From Ilyonectria destructans (lineage: Eukaryota; Ascomycota; Sordariomycetes; Hypocreales; Nectriaceae), in NCBI GenBank assembly GCA_020740775.1, contig JAHEWK010000003.1, forward strand, positions 2,294,001 through 2,358,000: 64,000 nt of DNA. The letters are read 5' to 3'. Positions within the stretch are counted from its first letter, which is position 1. Each line of letters starts with the position of its first letter. This document shows positions 36,480-47,986 of this stretch, piece after piece. The translations under genes and the position numbers were made by a program. The notes under the pieces were generated by a model. The model did no database searches and was not told the DNA's origin. It worked only from the letters and a program-made list of their open reading frames with translations.

Positions 36480-38700
36480 ATGGCCGTGAAGGACGAGGGC
36501 GAGTACGTCATCTACCAACAACGCCGCTGAGATCCGCCGCTTGCGCGCCTGCAACCTGATGCTAATCGTGGTGCTCAATAGCATCCATCCCACCGAGTTC
36601 CTCGTCTCGCAGCGGGCTCGAAAACACTACCGCATCCCCGTTCGCTCGCAGTATGTTCGTGCCCGCCAAGTTACGCCCGCATCGCTAACACCTCTCCAGG
36701 CATTGGCAGCTCCGGTCGTTGGTCAGCGCCGAGAAGGACAACATTGTCTACTTCCCCGGAGGCACCGGCAGTAACCATGTGCAGCGCCTCAACACAACCA
36801 CCCGCGAATGCGAGACAATCAAGCTCTTGACATTTGCCCCACGATGCCTGGTCGCCGAGAAGGGGTGGCTTTGCTGTGGGAGCGAGAACGGCGACTTCGT
36901 GGCAATAGAACTAGATGAGGGGAACGACCGCAGCGACCAAAGTCTATCCGTCGATGCAGACTCCGATCGACTCGGACTTGGTCTGGATTCATCCCGCGAC
37001 GACTCCATCTTCACCTTCTTGTCTCGTGCCCGCCGATCTAACAAGAGCTTGATTGCGAAGAGTATGAAGCTGGCCAAAGACCGAGTCAACTGCATTAGCC
37101 TCTGGTTCCCACCTACGTCATTGCCAGCCTGGGATACGGCATACAGCGAGCCTATGGCAATCCTTGCCAACAACGATCGAACGGTGACTCTTGTCAGTCT
37201 GAAGGATTTCGACGTGAAAGACAGGACGGAGCCCTTTGATATTGTTACCTATCCCGACTTTGTGAATCGTGCCATACTCTCGCCCGATGGTCGGCTCCTG
37301 GTTTCAGTCCTCGACGACCCCTACTTGTATATTCACCAGCGGGTCAAGGCGATTCCAGAGTCACAGTCGACGCAATCCGGGGAGGTCAACAAATACCAAT
37401 GGGAGCAGATACAGCGAATACTGCTTAAGAGTCAGAAAAAGGACGACAGATCTGACAGCCGAGGCAGCTTTGCCGCATGCTTCTCCAGTTCGGGCGCCTA
37501 CCTAGCTGTCGGCACACAACATGGCACCATCTCCATCTTCAACGCGGCTCTCCTTGCTAACCCAGATGCTGACCCCCTCATTACCACATTCCAATCGTCA
37601 CGGCCGCAGAGTGGACCCGGTGCAGTCCGAGATATGGCGTTTTGCCCAGGCCCCTTCGACATTCTTGCGTGGACAGAGGACCGTGGCAATGTTGGCATCA
37701 CTGACATGAGGAGCAACTTCATCGTCCGTCAGATCATCAACATCGACGATCCTGGATTCGAGCACATCAGCATTCTTGACCGAAACACCATCGATCCACG
37801 ACTTTTGGAAAGCCGCCGAGATCGGAGGAGCAACTTGGGCAACACGGGCAACGCTGGGAACGCATCGTCTTCGACATCTGGCAATACCACCAACTCATCC
37901 GAAAGCCGTAGGCGCGGAGCGGACGGTGTTGACAGCCTAAATACACCACTTACACCCAACGAAACGCTTGTTCTCGAAGCCATCCAGAGGGATCGACGAC
38001 GGCGAGACCGAGAATCTCCAAGGGGACCTACCGAGGAGCGGCCATCGCCGTTGACCACTAATACGATCTGGTCTGATAGATCAGCTCGTCGGGGTAATAC
38101 CACGAATGACGACACTCAGAGACCTAGCGAGCGGAGAAGCAGTAGCATTGGTCGCGGCACTATGGGAGAACTCCTCGGCAACTACCGCGCCCAAGATCGC
38201 GCTCGCACTTCTCGACAGCTCTTACGAGATGCAGCCGAGGCTGGTGAAACTGGACAAACTGGTCGACGGCCCGAGCGCTGGATGGAAAGTCTAGGCGAAA
38301 CGGTTGCGATGTTGCGGGAGCAACGACAGAGGCAGGATTCGTCCTATCTCACAGTACTCGAGATCCTACAAGCCAGAGAGCGGTCGAACGATCGGGATCA
38401 AGACGAATCTTCCATTCTTGTACCGTTGGTCAACCAAGTTGTCAACCGGTGGGAAGAGAGTGCCCTCCGGGGAACTCTAGTCCCTGACCACGGCGTCTTT
38501 GAGGTACCGCCTTCACCGGATAACACTGCGGGTCTGGCCTGGAGCGAAGACGGCCGTGTCCTGTAAGTTTATTGCAATGCATCGTCTTCCCTTGCAAGCA
38601 CTAACACTATTCTAGCTTCGTCGGCGCTCAGAACGGCATATATGAGCTCCATATCAACGTCCAGAGCAGGAAATTGAGTCCCAGTATTTCGATGCGGTGA
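36480..38700 (+). CDS. WD40-like beta-propeller protein (DUF2415-type)
   Basis: Four exons: 36480-36502, 36582-36650, 36700-38562 and 38616-38700 (679 aa), with introns of 79, 49 and 53 nt all restoring frame. The short first exons give MAVKDEGDIHPTEFLVSQRARKHYRIPVRS in two joins. The body resembles a beta-propeller with degenerate WD repeats: GWLCCGSENGDFVAIEL, AILANNDRTVTLVSL, AILSPDGRLLVSVLDDP, CFSSSGAYLAVGTQHGTISIF, DILAWTEDRGNVGI. Then a disordered Arg/Ser/Asn-rich linker (about 410-560) is followed by the C-terminal GLAWSEDGRVLFVGAQNGIYEL, which returns to the propeller. A PDDAI-like DUF2415 motif is suggested by the family pattern but not verified. Ascomycete homologues lack an assigned role. 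It ends 255 bp from the facing L-2-hydroxyglutarate dehydrogenase gene. Confidence 0.86.
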
Positions 38701-38955
38701 ATATGATGTCTAGTTGTAGGTTGAGACTCTCATTGACGGGCGTTTAATGGCGTTTGATGTTTCGACACAAAACTGATGAGCTACGAATGGCTATTGGGAC
38801 CTTTGCATGGAAATACGAGATACCTCGAGCACACCGCACATCTTTCGCAGGGCGTTTTTTTTTCTTAACGTACAGGCTAGCTGCCCACTCGTTGTAGTCT
38901 GTTTGCATTCATATATCTTTCCGACTGTGCCTCGGGATTTTGATCTGCTACATGT

Positions 38956-40367
38956 TTATGCCCTCGCAGTGCCGTACATGAGCTCCTCAACCCTTTCTGC
39001 GATTGCCAGCGAGCTCGTCAAGCCGGGGCTCTCGATACCTAACAGATTTACCCAACCTTCATATCCATCCTCCTTGCGAATGATGAAGTCGTTGAAACTC
39101 TTCCCCTTGAGGACCGCGCCCCGGTCAGACAGCTTGGGTCGAATGCCAGCGTAGTCGGGCGCCAGCAGCGTCTCATCCACACTAGGCAGATATTTCTTGA
39201 TCTCGCTGATGGCTTGCGGGAGGCGGGAGCCGTTGACGGTAAGTTCATCGGGGCGGTCGACCCACTCAACGTCCGGCCCGAAGCGCAGACGGCCCCCGAG
39301 ATCCAGCGTCAGGTGCGTGCCCAAGCCGGCGGCGCCAGGTTCCGGGGCCGGATAGATGAGGCGGGACACGCGCGGGTTCGAGGCACCGTACGAGAAGTAG
39401 TTGCCCTTGGCGTAGTACAGCTGCTTGTGCTGAGCGGCGGGGACGATCAGGTTGTGCATGTCGATGGAGCCGAGGCCCGCTGCGTTGATGAGCGTCTCCG
39501 CCGTGATGGCAGATGTTTCGCCTGTCGCGGCGTCCTTGACTTGGACTTCCCATCCTGCGCTTCCAGGCGTGGCCCCGAGGGGTTTGATGCCGGTGACGGG
39601 CGAGTTAAGCGCTGCTACGCCGCCCGCATCCTCGAAGAGGCCCAGCAGACACATCATCAGTCCGTGAGAATCGACAATACCCGTCGTCGGGCTGTCTAGG
39701 GCAGCAACAGCATGAACTCCTTCGCCGTCACGCTTAATCTCCTCCTCGCCAACCCACCGAATCGGCACGCCGAGCTCGTCCTTGCACACGGCGTGAATCT
39801 TGCCAAGCGCCTCGCGCTGGGCATCGTTCTGCGCCACGATCCACTTGCCCGTGCGGCGGAAGCCCACGTCGTACTTCTCGCAGAGCTCATAGAGCAGGTT
39901 CTTGCCGCGGATGCAGAGCTGCGTCTTGAGGCTGCCGGGCCCGTAGTAGATGCCTGCGTGGATGACCTCGCTGTTGCGGGAGCTCGTCTCGGTACCAACG
40001 GCGTTGTGCCGCTCGATCAGAACGGTCGAGGTGTTGTCGCGGCGGGAGAGCTGGCGGGCAATGGCAAGCCCGACTACGCCGCCGCCGATGATCTTTAGGA
40101 TAATTAGTTCGCCTGCTCTTTCGGGTTTCAAGTATTATTGAATTTGTAGTCCGTCGTGCTACAGGATCGATGTCATCACCGTTACGCGGGTCATACCAGA
40201 TTGCGAGGCTAGAGCCAGATGCGTAGGGTGTTGGGGATATCAAGTAATTTAATTAGACTTACCGCATGAGTAAAGTCTGCCCTCGCCGCTGTCGTCGAAC
40301 TGAAATTGAGTTTCTGGACGCCCCGCCAGTTCTTCGGCAGCGATTTCATCAATGGCCGCGACAACAT
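38956..40367 (-). CDS. L-2-hydroxyglutarate dehydrogenase (FAD)
   Basis: Flavoenzyme that oxidises L-2-hydroxyglutarate to 2-oxoglutarate, a metabolite-repair reaction in mitochondria. Exons 40263-40367 and 38956-40092 encode 413 aa; the intron (40093-40262, 170 nt) is the longest in this window. The first exon encodes a 35-residue presequence-like N-terminus rich in Arg, Lys and Ser. The second exon begins at the FAD-binding dinucleotide motif IIGGGVVGLAIARQL (36-50). TETSSRNSEVIHAGIYY, KTGKW-like (RRTGKWIVA), LINAAGLGS and GIRPKLSDRG are family hallmarks, and the end LGIESPGLTSSLAIAERV is the conserved DAO-fold C-terminus. An alternative start within the intron is possible but would remove the presequence and add unrelated residues. 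Confidence 0.93.
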
Positions 40368-40855
40368 GATTGCAATTGATGTTGGTAAGTGGGAAGTTCA
40401 GGGTAGGCGGAGAATGGTTCCACTGTCAGAGTTGCGTGATGCGGCATATCGAACCTCAGAGCTCCAACAGGAAGACGAGCAAGGGCACATGTGCTTGTTT
40501 CAGAGTTCAATGATTTCCGTATCGTAGTAATTTGAGTAGGATACCTTGATGACCCTAGTTTTGAACGGATCCCACCCATACGTGTATCATACGAAAACAT
40601 CGTGTATAGGGATACCTAAACTCCAAGATAATCACCATGAGGAAGACACCGATCTTACAAAGAGCCACAGGGGCCATCGTGCTTCATACCTGCACCCCTA
40701 ATCCTTTCCCAAACGCCGCATATGATTTAACAAACACAGGCCAACATCACTGATTTCCCATGACCACTAGACTGCTCCACTCCATGATCATGGCGTTTTC
40801 ATGACCGTACCATAACGCATTCTGTCTCCAATAGCAGGTCCATCAATGGGGGTTT
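40368..40855. other. spacer upstream of the L-2-hydroxyglutarate dehydrogenase gene
   Basis: This 488-bp spacer holds the promoter of the dehydrogenase gene and the 3' UTR of the next minus-strand gene. It is AT-rich and no gene was seen. Confidence 0.55.
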
Positions 40856-41906
40856 TTAGACATCTCTTGGTGATTCTGTAGTAGTGGTTCCTTCTTCCTT
40901 GTCTGCCACGGTCGATGACCTCGTCAGATTAGAGTGATGAGGCGGTCCGTGGGTAGCCGAGGAGCCGACAGAATATAGTCTGTCTTTCTCACGCTCCAGC
41001 TCAGCCACTCGTAATTTCAACATCTGGTTCTCCCGAGTCAACATCTGGGTCTCAGCCTGGTAGAATGCGCTCTCATCGCGGCCTCCTAGGACCCATTCGC
41101 CGCTCTCACCGCCGATGGAGGTCGAGCGCATTCTCGGGGATGCCCCACGGCTAGGTGTTCTAGACCTTCGTTGGAGGTCGGCGCGAGCCATGTCGAAAGA
41201 GCTTCGTGGGTGACGAGAGCCTGCAGAACGAGGAAAAGAGCCACCAGACGGCACGGATGGGATGTTGATATGGGACGTGGATGCTTGGGGAGTACCGTGC
41301 CCCGATCGTTCAGAGATGGTGTCGTCAACGGCTGAGCTCTGGCTCTGTGGCTGGCCGGCCTGAAGCCGCTGGAGTTCAAGTTGCTGCTGCCGAATCATAT
41401 GGAGGAGGCGGTTCTGCCAATGTCAGTTATGTATTGCATGCGCCGGACCTGGTGGACATACGACATGCGCTTCCTGTTCCGCTTCCAGTTCCTGATGGAG
41501 CTCGCCCAGGCTCGGGGCCCGGTGATGATGGGGATCTGCCAGCAAAGGCGAGCCGGAGAGTGGCTGCGGGCTGGAAGCCCGGTTTGTAGAATGCTCGTGG
41601 ACCATCTCGCCTGGGGCTGGCACGGAGGGATCGTTGAGGTGGAGATTCATGAGGACGACGGATCGTCGACGGCCCGCTTGAGGGGAGGAACGGTTTCGCG
41701 AGAGGGAGGTGCTAGAGGATCCTGTGCACAGTTAAGCTTAGGGGACGAGCGCGACGAACGCATCCAGGACTCTTACTGCGCGTGGGTTCATGCTGGAGCC
41801 CTGCGTTCATGGTAGCAGCAGCCTGCAAGGATATCGAAGCTGATCGAGGGGATCTCGTTGGCGACTCGCTGCGGGGGTTGGCAGCTGCATCACCGTTGGA
41901 AGCCAT
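40856..41906 (-). CDS. coiled-coil, largely disordered protein, function unknown
   Basis: Three exons: 41777-41906, 41462-41721 and 40856-41413 (315 aa), with introns of 55 and 48 nt whose joins keep phase. The start MASNGDAAANPRSESPTRSP lies in a Ser/Pro/Arg-rich stretch with many SP/TP sites, likely phosphorylated. A first coiled-coil at about 115-150 (LGELHQELEAEQEAHVNRLL then RQQQLELQRLQ) is interrupted by intron 2. A Ser/Arg/Pro-rich linker follows. A second coiled-coil near 255-290 (ETQMLTRENQMLKLRVAELE) has regular Leu spacing. No catalytic domain or membrane segment is present. The architecture suggests a scaffold or oligomerising regulator. I do not recognise a named family. Confidence 0.82.
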
Positions 41907-44466
41907 CGTCCTGTGCTGTGGGCGCGGCTGCAGCGCTGTGGTGTCCTGGAAGAGTTGTCGACAAGAGAATCGCACGGATGCACCCGAAGCTGGTCGGAGA
42001 GTGAGTTGAGTGTCGGGATTGAGGTAGGTGCCTCTGTCGTTGCCTGGCAGTTGGTGTTGGAAGGTGGATGGAGGGGTCGCGTAGCGGTTGTACCCCTAGG
42101 TACGTAGGAGAGGGGCGGAGGCTAAAGGTTTAAGGTGAATGAATGAAGAGCTCTGAGGCGAGCCGCCACAGGCTTTTTAGGCACTGTAAAGGCTGAAACT
42201 GGAACAAGCGGGAACGGTCATCGTGATGCCGAGGGCGTTGATCACTGACGGCTTGGAATGGAGTGGTTTTGGTGGTCACAAGGAACCATCTGTCGATTGC
42301 GGACTTACTGTGGCGTCGAGCGAGGCCCGTGACGTCGGTGACTGACGACACCTGAAGAGCACTCGCCGGAGTGGCCGTGCCAAATTCGGTGGCGCAAGGT
42401 GAATGCCTATACTGTTCATTGCTTCTCGAACCGGGACTTCCGGCACGTGCTCGCACCACTGTTCAAAATAGAGAGGTTGCAGCCGTAAGTTAGGCGATGG
42501 ATAGATGATCTCGATTTGGGTGCGCGCCTTGTAAATGTCTTGCATTCTGGGATCCGGGATGTGTCGCAGTGACGAGGTGCAGAACCACCTGTCATCTCTC
42601 GTGGACACCGGATGCCGGCCTCTGACGCAAAGCCTACATCGATCGTCGGTCACTGGGCCATTGCACAAATATCCCACCATTCATTCTCCCGGATTAATTA
42701 CGAACCTCTTACACACGTCAATCAAGCCAAGGAAGTGAATGTTAACCATGTTTTGCCTAAAGCAGCAATCCTCACGCCGGCACCCACCATGCGGCATCAT
42801 TAGTCATGGCGAGCAATGAAAAATACAGTGTGTGGGAGGGATGACAGGTATGAGACTAACACGGGTCAGGGGACATTGCAACGGCCCGGGTTCTTAATGT
42901 TTTTCCCCATGGCCCGGATGATGGCGGGCATATGGCGGTTCGATAATGATGACCAACGTGAAGGGAGCCGCTCCGAGGGCTACGTAGGGCGGCTGCAAGT
43001 CAGAGTTGAGATGAACTTTGCGGGCCCGCATGTGTCAGAATAATTGCCAACGTCGTCCGAGCCAAGCCGCGAAGCACTCAATCGCCATCTGGGACAGAGG
43101 ATCCACGGACGCCTCAGTGCTTCCAGCGCTCTGGTCCCGTGCCAGAGCGAGCGTCCAGGCCATGTGTTCCAGCACGCCATCCTCTTTGACCCGATGGAGC
43201 GAGGACGGGGAACTGAGACCGGAGCGCGCGACTTCTGAGTTCTGACGGTCCGGACAGGGACGACACAGACGCTGGGCTCCGAGGACGGCCCTGACGACTT
43301 CCGGGGAAGTGCTGCTGGAGTCCTGAAACACCAGCATCCAGCATTCAGCGCCTTGGGCAGAACAGGCCACTCCAAGGGGCGCTGATTTGCCACAGAGGGA
43401 TCCCCCAGCGCTCCGACCAACCGGTGGGATAACGTTGCGGGCGTGCTCCACGGGCGTGGGCTATGGTGGTGACCGAGGTTGGTCCATGCCCAGGCCCATG
43501 CCCTTCGGTGCAGCAGGATGAATCAACATCAAAGACGACTGGGTCGGAGAAGTGGAGATGAGAAAGCACAGAGAGGGTCCTGAGGGTCCCGAGGATCCTC
43601 CCGCAGACTGAGGCGTGTCCTCGTTCCTTTTGGCGGTTTCACCTCGTCCCAAGGGCTAGGAAAACTCAACCCAAGGGTTCCAGCTGCTTCCAGGGAACAG
43701 CTGGCCAAAGCGACTTTGCACTCTTCTCATTTCGCCCAAAATGACTGATCCGATGGACAACATGGGGGGGCCTCTGTGCTGTCTTGGTCTTTGGTACTGC
43801 CGGACCTCGCGCCAGAAGAACTAGCAGGTTACAAAAGCAAAGACGTGCGAACCTAAGCCTTTTTGCACTCTACGTGGACTACGCACAATCAAACACATGA
43901 CTTGTGGTGAGGACGCTAGCCGCGTCGATCAACCCCAGGAAGCCTTGGAGAGATCTGACGAGCGAGGTAGTATTGCCGTCCGATCAGAATTGGCCGGCTC
44001 AGGACCGCCCGTCTGGTCTGTTAAAATTCCTAGTCTCTAGGGCCCTGTCACCACCCGCTTCACTCGGCACTTCCTAGGGGCAGGGTGCTGTAAATAGTAT
44101 GACAATCCCAGGTTGACGAAAACCGGGCCTTGGCAGGCTTCGCAAGCTTTCTCAAGCTACTCCACTGGAAAGGAGGGAGAGAGGGAAACCTTGCCTGGGT
44201 CCTTGTCCATATGGGTCTGGATGCAGCCGAGATGCCCACCCGACACACACTAGACTTGGGCTCACCCTCGTGGGCATCTAGACGGCTTTTCACACTACCT
44301 GTTCAAGTCTCAGCCATGGGGAGTCGGGAGGAGCTTCCTTCGAGACTGGTGATGGGGGCTGGTGTATGACGAGCCACGACGCATGCCCGCTCCATAATCC
44401 TGGCGTCTTTAGTATCTGCGAGCGTACAGGCACCATACGTAGGCGACTCTGGAGCCAGACAAATCA

Positions 44467-44545
44467 GAGCTTAGCCGAAGCTGCTACTGCAGGAACAAAG
44501 GCGAGGCGATCTGCATCTGCCGTCGATGACTACTTTTCAGCCGAC
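44467..44545 (+). repeat. possible decayed repeat copy B
   Basis: The stretch matches 6822-6893 in two blocks, GAAGCTGCTACTGCAGGAAC and CCGTCGATGACTAC, with a short gap between. Most differences from copy A are transitions, as expected of repeat-induced mutation, though the sample is small. Both copies are in the same orientation. Confidence 0.35.
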
Positions 44546-45940
44546 GACGTACTACGTAGTTTGTACCCGCCTACTGCCGAGCGAAGGCAGAGACTGAACT
44601 CACTAATACGTAGTCACTGGCTAGTGCCTTGTGGCCGTCCCAAGTACAGGGCGTAGTACAGCGTAGACGACGGCAGTGAGCTAAACCCTGCAAAGATGCA
44701 ATCCAGACAGGTCATAGTAGCGAGACCGAGACCAGCCATCTACAATTGGCAGCCGAGATGCGAGCTGACGGTGATGGAGGGATGACACCTCGCAAAAGCA
44801 ACGATAATGGGCTGCGCCGACATCCCCAATGGCTGGGTGGTTGGGAGCGGAACCGCACATGGCATTTGTACTTGGTACGGTACTCTGCATAGAAGGAAGA
44901 CACGGTGTGTTGAGGTGCGTGTGAGTGGTCGACTGTTGTGCAACAGAGACGAGGGTTGGTGAGAGAGCGAGTCTTACTCGATTAAATCGACACTGCTACA
45001 ACCGACAGAACTGCACCGTGCAGAGCAATGTCTTGGGCGTGCAAAAGGGATGGAAATTGCAGCTTTTGGCGCCGTGGATATCCATATCCCACCATTTCGG
45101 TCAGCACATGCCTGAGACCTATATGTTATCAGTTAAGAGTCCGCCCTGCGCGGCTAGTGGTATTTATTTGTTGATGATGATGTTTGTTGTGATGTAAGAC
45201 AGGAATCATCCCAGCAACTGAGGCCTTCCTCTCATGTGCGAGTGCATACGTGGTGTGGAGCTGGCCACACCCGGTGAGCCGACACAATCGAATCAGGGAA
45301 GCTGGGGGACATGGGTCGTGCTCCGGGGGGGGGGCAATCTCGTGCCTCCTTCGTGTGCTTTATACAGATGTAGTATGGAGCGTGAGCTTCTGAGGGATCC
45401 GTCTCCCAAGGTGTCGATATTAACATCCGCTAGACCTAGATGGCGGAAAATTTGGCATCTTGGACAGCTCGGGTAGAACAGTCAGGAGGATCGGAGATAG
45501 TGAGTTTGCAAGGGTTTTCTTTTAGAAAGCGGCCATAGAGAGCCCCCGTCACTTTGTGATTGATTGCGCGCCGATCCCGAAACACCAAACCAGCAGCAGC
45601 TTGCAAGTGAGAGAGCGGCCCAAGCCCTGCCTTCCCCCGGGCACTAGCCAGGGAGCTCTCCACTGTGTTGGTGACAAGACAGGCCAGACGGGCCTAAGGA
45701 GGAGGAGAGGGAACGAGGGTATGGGTTGGGGGTTTGGTTTGGGCTGGGAAGCCCACCGCGCAGAAACTAGACGGGTGGAGGGGCCCCTGGTTCCCGTGCG
45801 AGACACTGGTCTGGCGGCGATCGAATGGCCATCGAACGGGTGCACAAGAGTAATGGGATGCACGATGAAGAACTGGCTGCGCGTTGGGTTGCATTTAGAT
45901 GGAGAAAGGAGACAGCAGCACGAGAGCGAACCGAGCGCGT

Positions 45941-45976
45941 TGAGAGTTTTGAGAGTTTTGAGAGGGTTGAGAGGGT
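45941..45976. repeat. 9-bp minisatellite, TGAGAGTTT/TGAGAGGGT x4
   Basis: Four contiguous 9-bp units: two TGAGAGTTT and then two TGAGAGGGT. It is noncoding. The two-plus-two order suggests stepwise duplication. Confidence 0.85.
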
Positions 45977-47390
45977 TGATGTGATAAGACGCGGGTTGGC
46001 ATAATTACTACGTAGGAGAATCGAAAGAGTGACGGCCGAGTGATGACCACCACCACCGCTACAACCGTCAGTCACTGATCACCTGCCAAAAGATGTGCTC
46101 GCAAGTGGTAGAAATCCTGCCGCTCGTCAGGGCTCGGGAGGGAAACATGGCTCTGCTGCAGGGGCATGGCCCTTCTATTCCCCTTTGGGCCCCTTGGGGT
46201 GCCTGCCACGGGCTGGCTCTCGCCCGGCCTCTCACAGACTCGAGCTTCCCAGCTTGCAACCCAAACACCCGCTCGGCCCTGGTCTGTTGGCTTGCTGCCC
46301 CTGGCCCGCCAGTTTTCGCAACGCCAGTTCTACGGCGGCGCGACAAGCTCAGTTCTCTCTCTCGTTGAGTTTGTTGAGTGCTAATACTTAGCTCTGGCCA
46401 ATGTTTGTCTTTTGTTCTTTGTTCCTGTCTTGCCCGAGCCCTCCCAGCCAGCCAATGGGCGCCGCCACGCTGTAGCCCACCCGCAAACCGCGGACTCCCC
46501 TGTTTGTTGCGCGTCCCCGGGGCTTATACGACTAAAGAAACTCTCGTGCATTATAGGTAATGATCTCTCAACTCATGTCTCCAAAAAAAGAGACACTTTG
46601 AGCCAAGTCGACCTCCAGGGCCTTTGACAGGGAACTTGGGTAGCACCGCCCCGTATGTTTTCAGGCTATCTGGGCCCCATCGCGGCCACCACGGCTCCTT
46701 GGCCGGCCACGAAAGAGACTAGGCAGTGAGCGGAGTAGTCTGGGACTGACTTGGGCAAACATGGCCTTGATGTTTGGGGGAGCAGTGGAGGGCCGCCGTG
46801 AGTCGATGTTCAGTATCTGATTCAGCCTCCACCAACTCAAGGTACCTTCGGCTGGGCCGGTTGAGAGGTGGTGCGCCCGGTAGTCGTACTCGAGGAGGCG
46901 CCCGATTCAACTGTTGGTAAAAGACCAACCGCTGGGACGAGAAAGGCAAGATGCCACAGCCAGTCCTCCGCCGCCCGGGCTGGTTAGCCCCTCGTAGCAG
47001 CCGTTTTGTCGCTGAACAGGGGCCTCCCCTGTCGGGACCAGGCTTGTGGATGGAGTCATGGAGCGCCATGGCTGGATCCTGGCGCGCTCGGCTTCCAGGT
47101 TCCCCCCCAGGCGGGCATGCCTAGGCCAATTACCCCTGTCGCCGGGGGCGCTCGACTGGTCCTGTGGCCGTGGAGTGGGAGCCGAGTGGGCTGGTGGGCT
47201 GGAGTGGGTGCTCGAGGGCTTCGTACCTGCATCTGTGGTTGCATGTTATTATGACCTGGGCGAGCGACTGGTACATGTGCTTTCAGCAGTTTGCTTGACC
47301 GTGCTGTCGGCCATCCCTTACATAGGACTTCGATCGCTGTCGACCCATCCTCCGTCCTTCTGGACATCATTACACTACACCACCCGCCGC

Positions 47391-47443
47391 CCCTCGCCCG
47401 CTTGCCTCGTTCTCTTTCTTCCCTCCTCCCTTCCTCGCTTCCC
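47391..47443 (+). promoter_or_regulatory. pyrimidine-rich promoter tract of the PH-domain gene
   Basis: A C/T-dominated segment lies about 550 bp before the start codon. It resembles the tract before DDI1. The assignment to this gene is by position. Confidence 0.45.
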
Positions 47444-47868
47444 GGTCGCGTACGCCGGCGTCTCATTCGCCTGTCCCAACCACCTGCCCTGGGCATCTTC
47501 GTCGCTCTTTCTCGTTCTTGTTTCTCGCCCCATGTTATATACTGGGCTCCATTCGTTACCTCGTACTTTCCTTTCTTGGTAAGAAGAAAAATCTACCGGG
47601 CTATCTACAAGTCGATGCTTCTGCGCATCGCGTGGCCGGACCTTTTTTAACACAAGACTCCTCTACCAGACTCAACGTCGGGAACCCGCATTCCAATCAT
47701 TCCTACAACACTGTCTCGTTGCCCTCCACCGCGGTCGCACCGGTCGTTTCCCGTTGACCTCGCCCGATCGAATCCCACTTGCTAGCGGACGCACTAGACG
47801 ATCCGACGACGCTGACATCACTACCCGATCCCATTGAAACGTACAACCGAGTCAGTTGTTACCAACCC

Positions 47869-47910
47869 ATGCATTTCTTTTCCCGGGTCGAACACCTGCC
47901 TCGACGATAA
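47869..47910 (+). promoter_or_regulatory. possible upstream ORF of 13 codons
   Basis: ATG opens a 13-codon frame ending in TAA, 76 nt before the main ATG of the PH-domain gene. It lies in a different frame from the gene. It would be translated only if the transcript starts upstream. Confidence 0.4.
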
Positions 47911-47986
47911 TCGCCTGGCCGTCCCTTCGGGGCTCTCCTCCGCCACCCTCCTACAACACTACCAATCCTGGATCGAATTCTCCGTC

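Larger units (their letters stand above)
41907..47986. other. 6.1-kb noncoding stretch between divergent genes
   Basis: Many short frames overlap here but none has domains, introns that make sense, or a consistent strand. It contains a possible decayed repeat copy (44467-44545), a 9-bp minisatellite (45941-45976), a G run near 45328-45337, an AGGTACCT palindrome (46840-46847), and, towards 47.3-47.99 kb, a CT-rich promoter and leader of the PH-domain gene. Confidence 0.5.

Noticed and set aside
43741..43824. short frame of 27 residues starting MTDPMDNMGG
   Set aside because: Too short, no neighbouring exon, and composition like its surroundings; could be chance.
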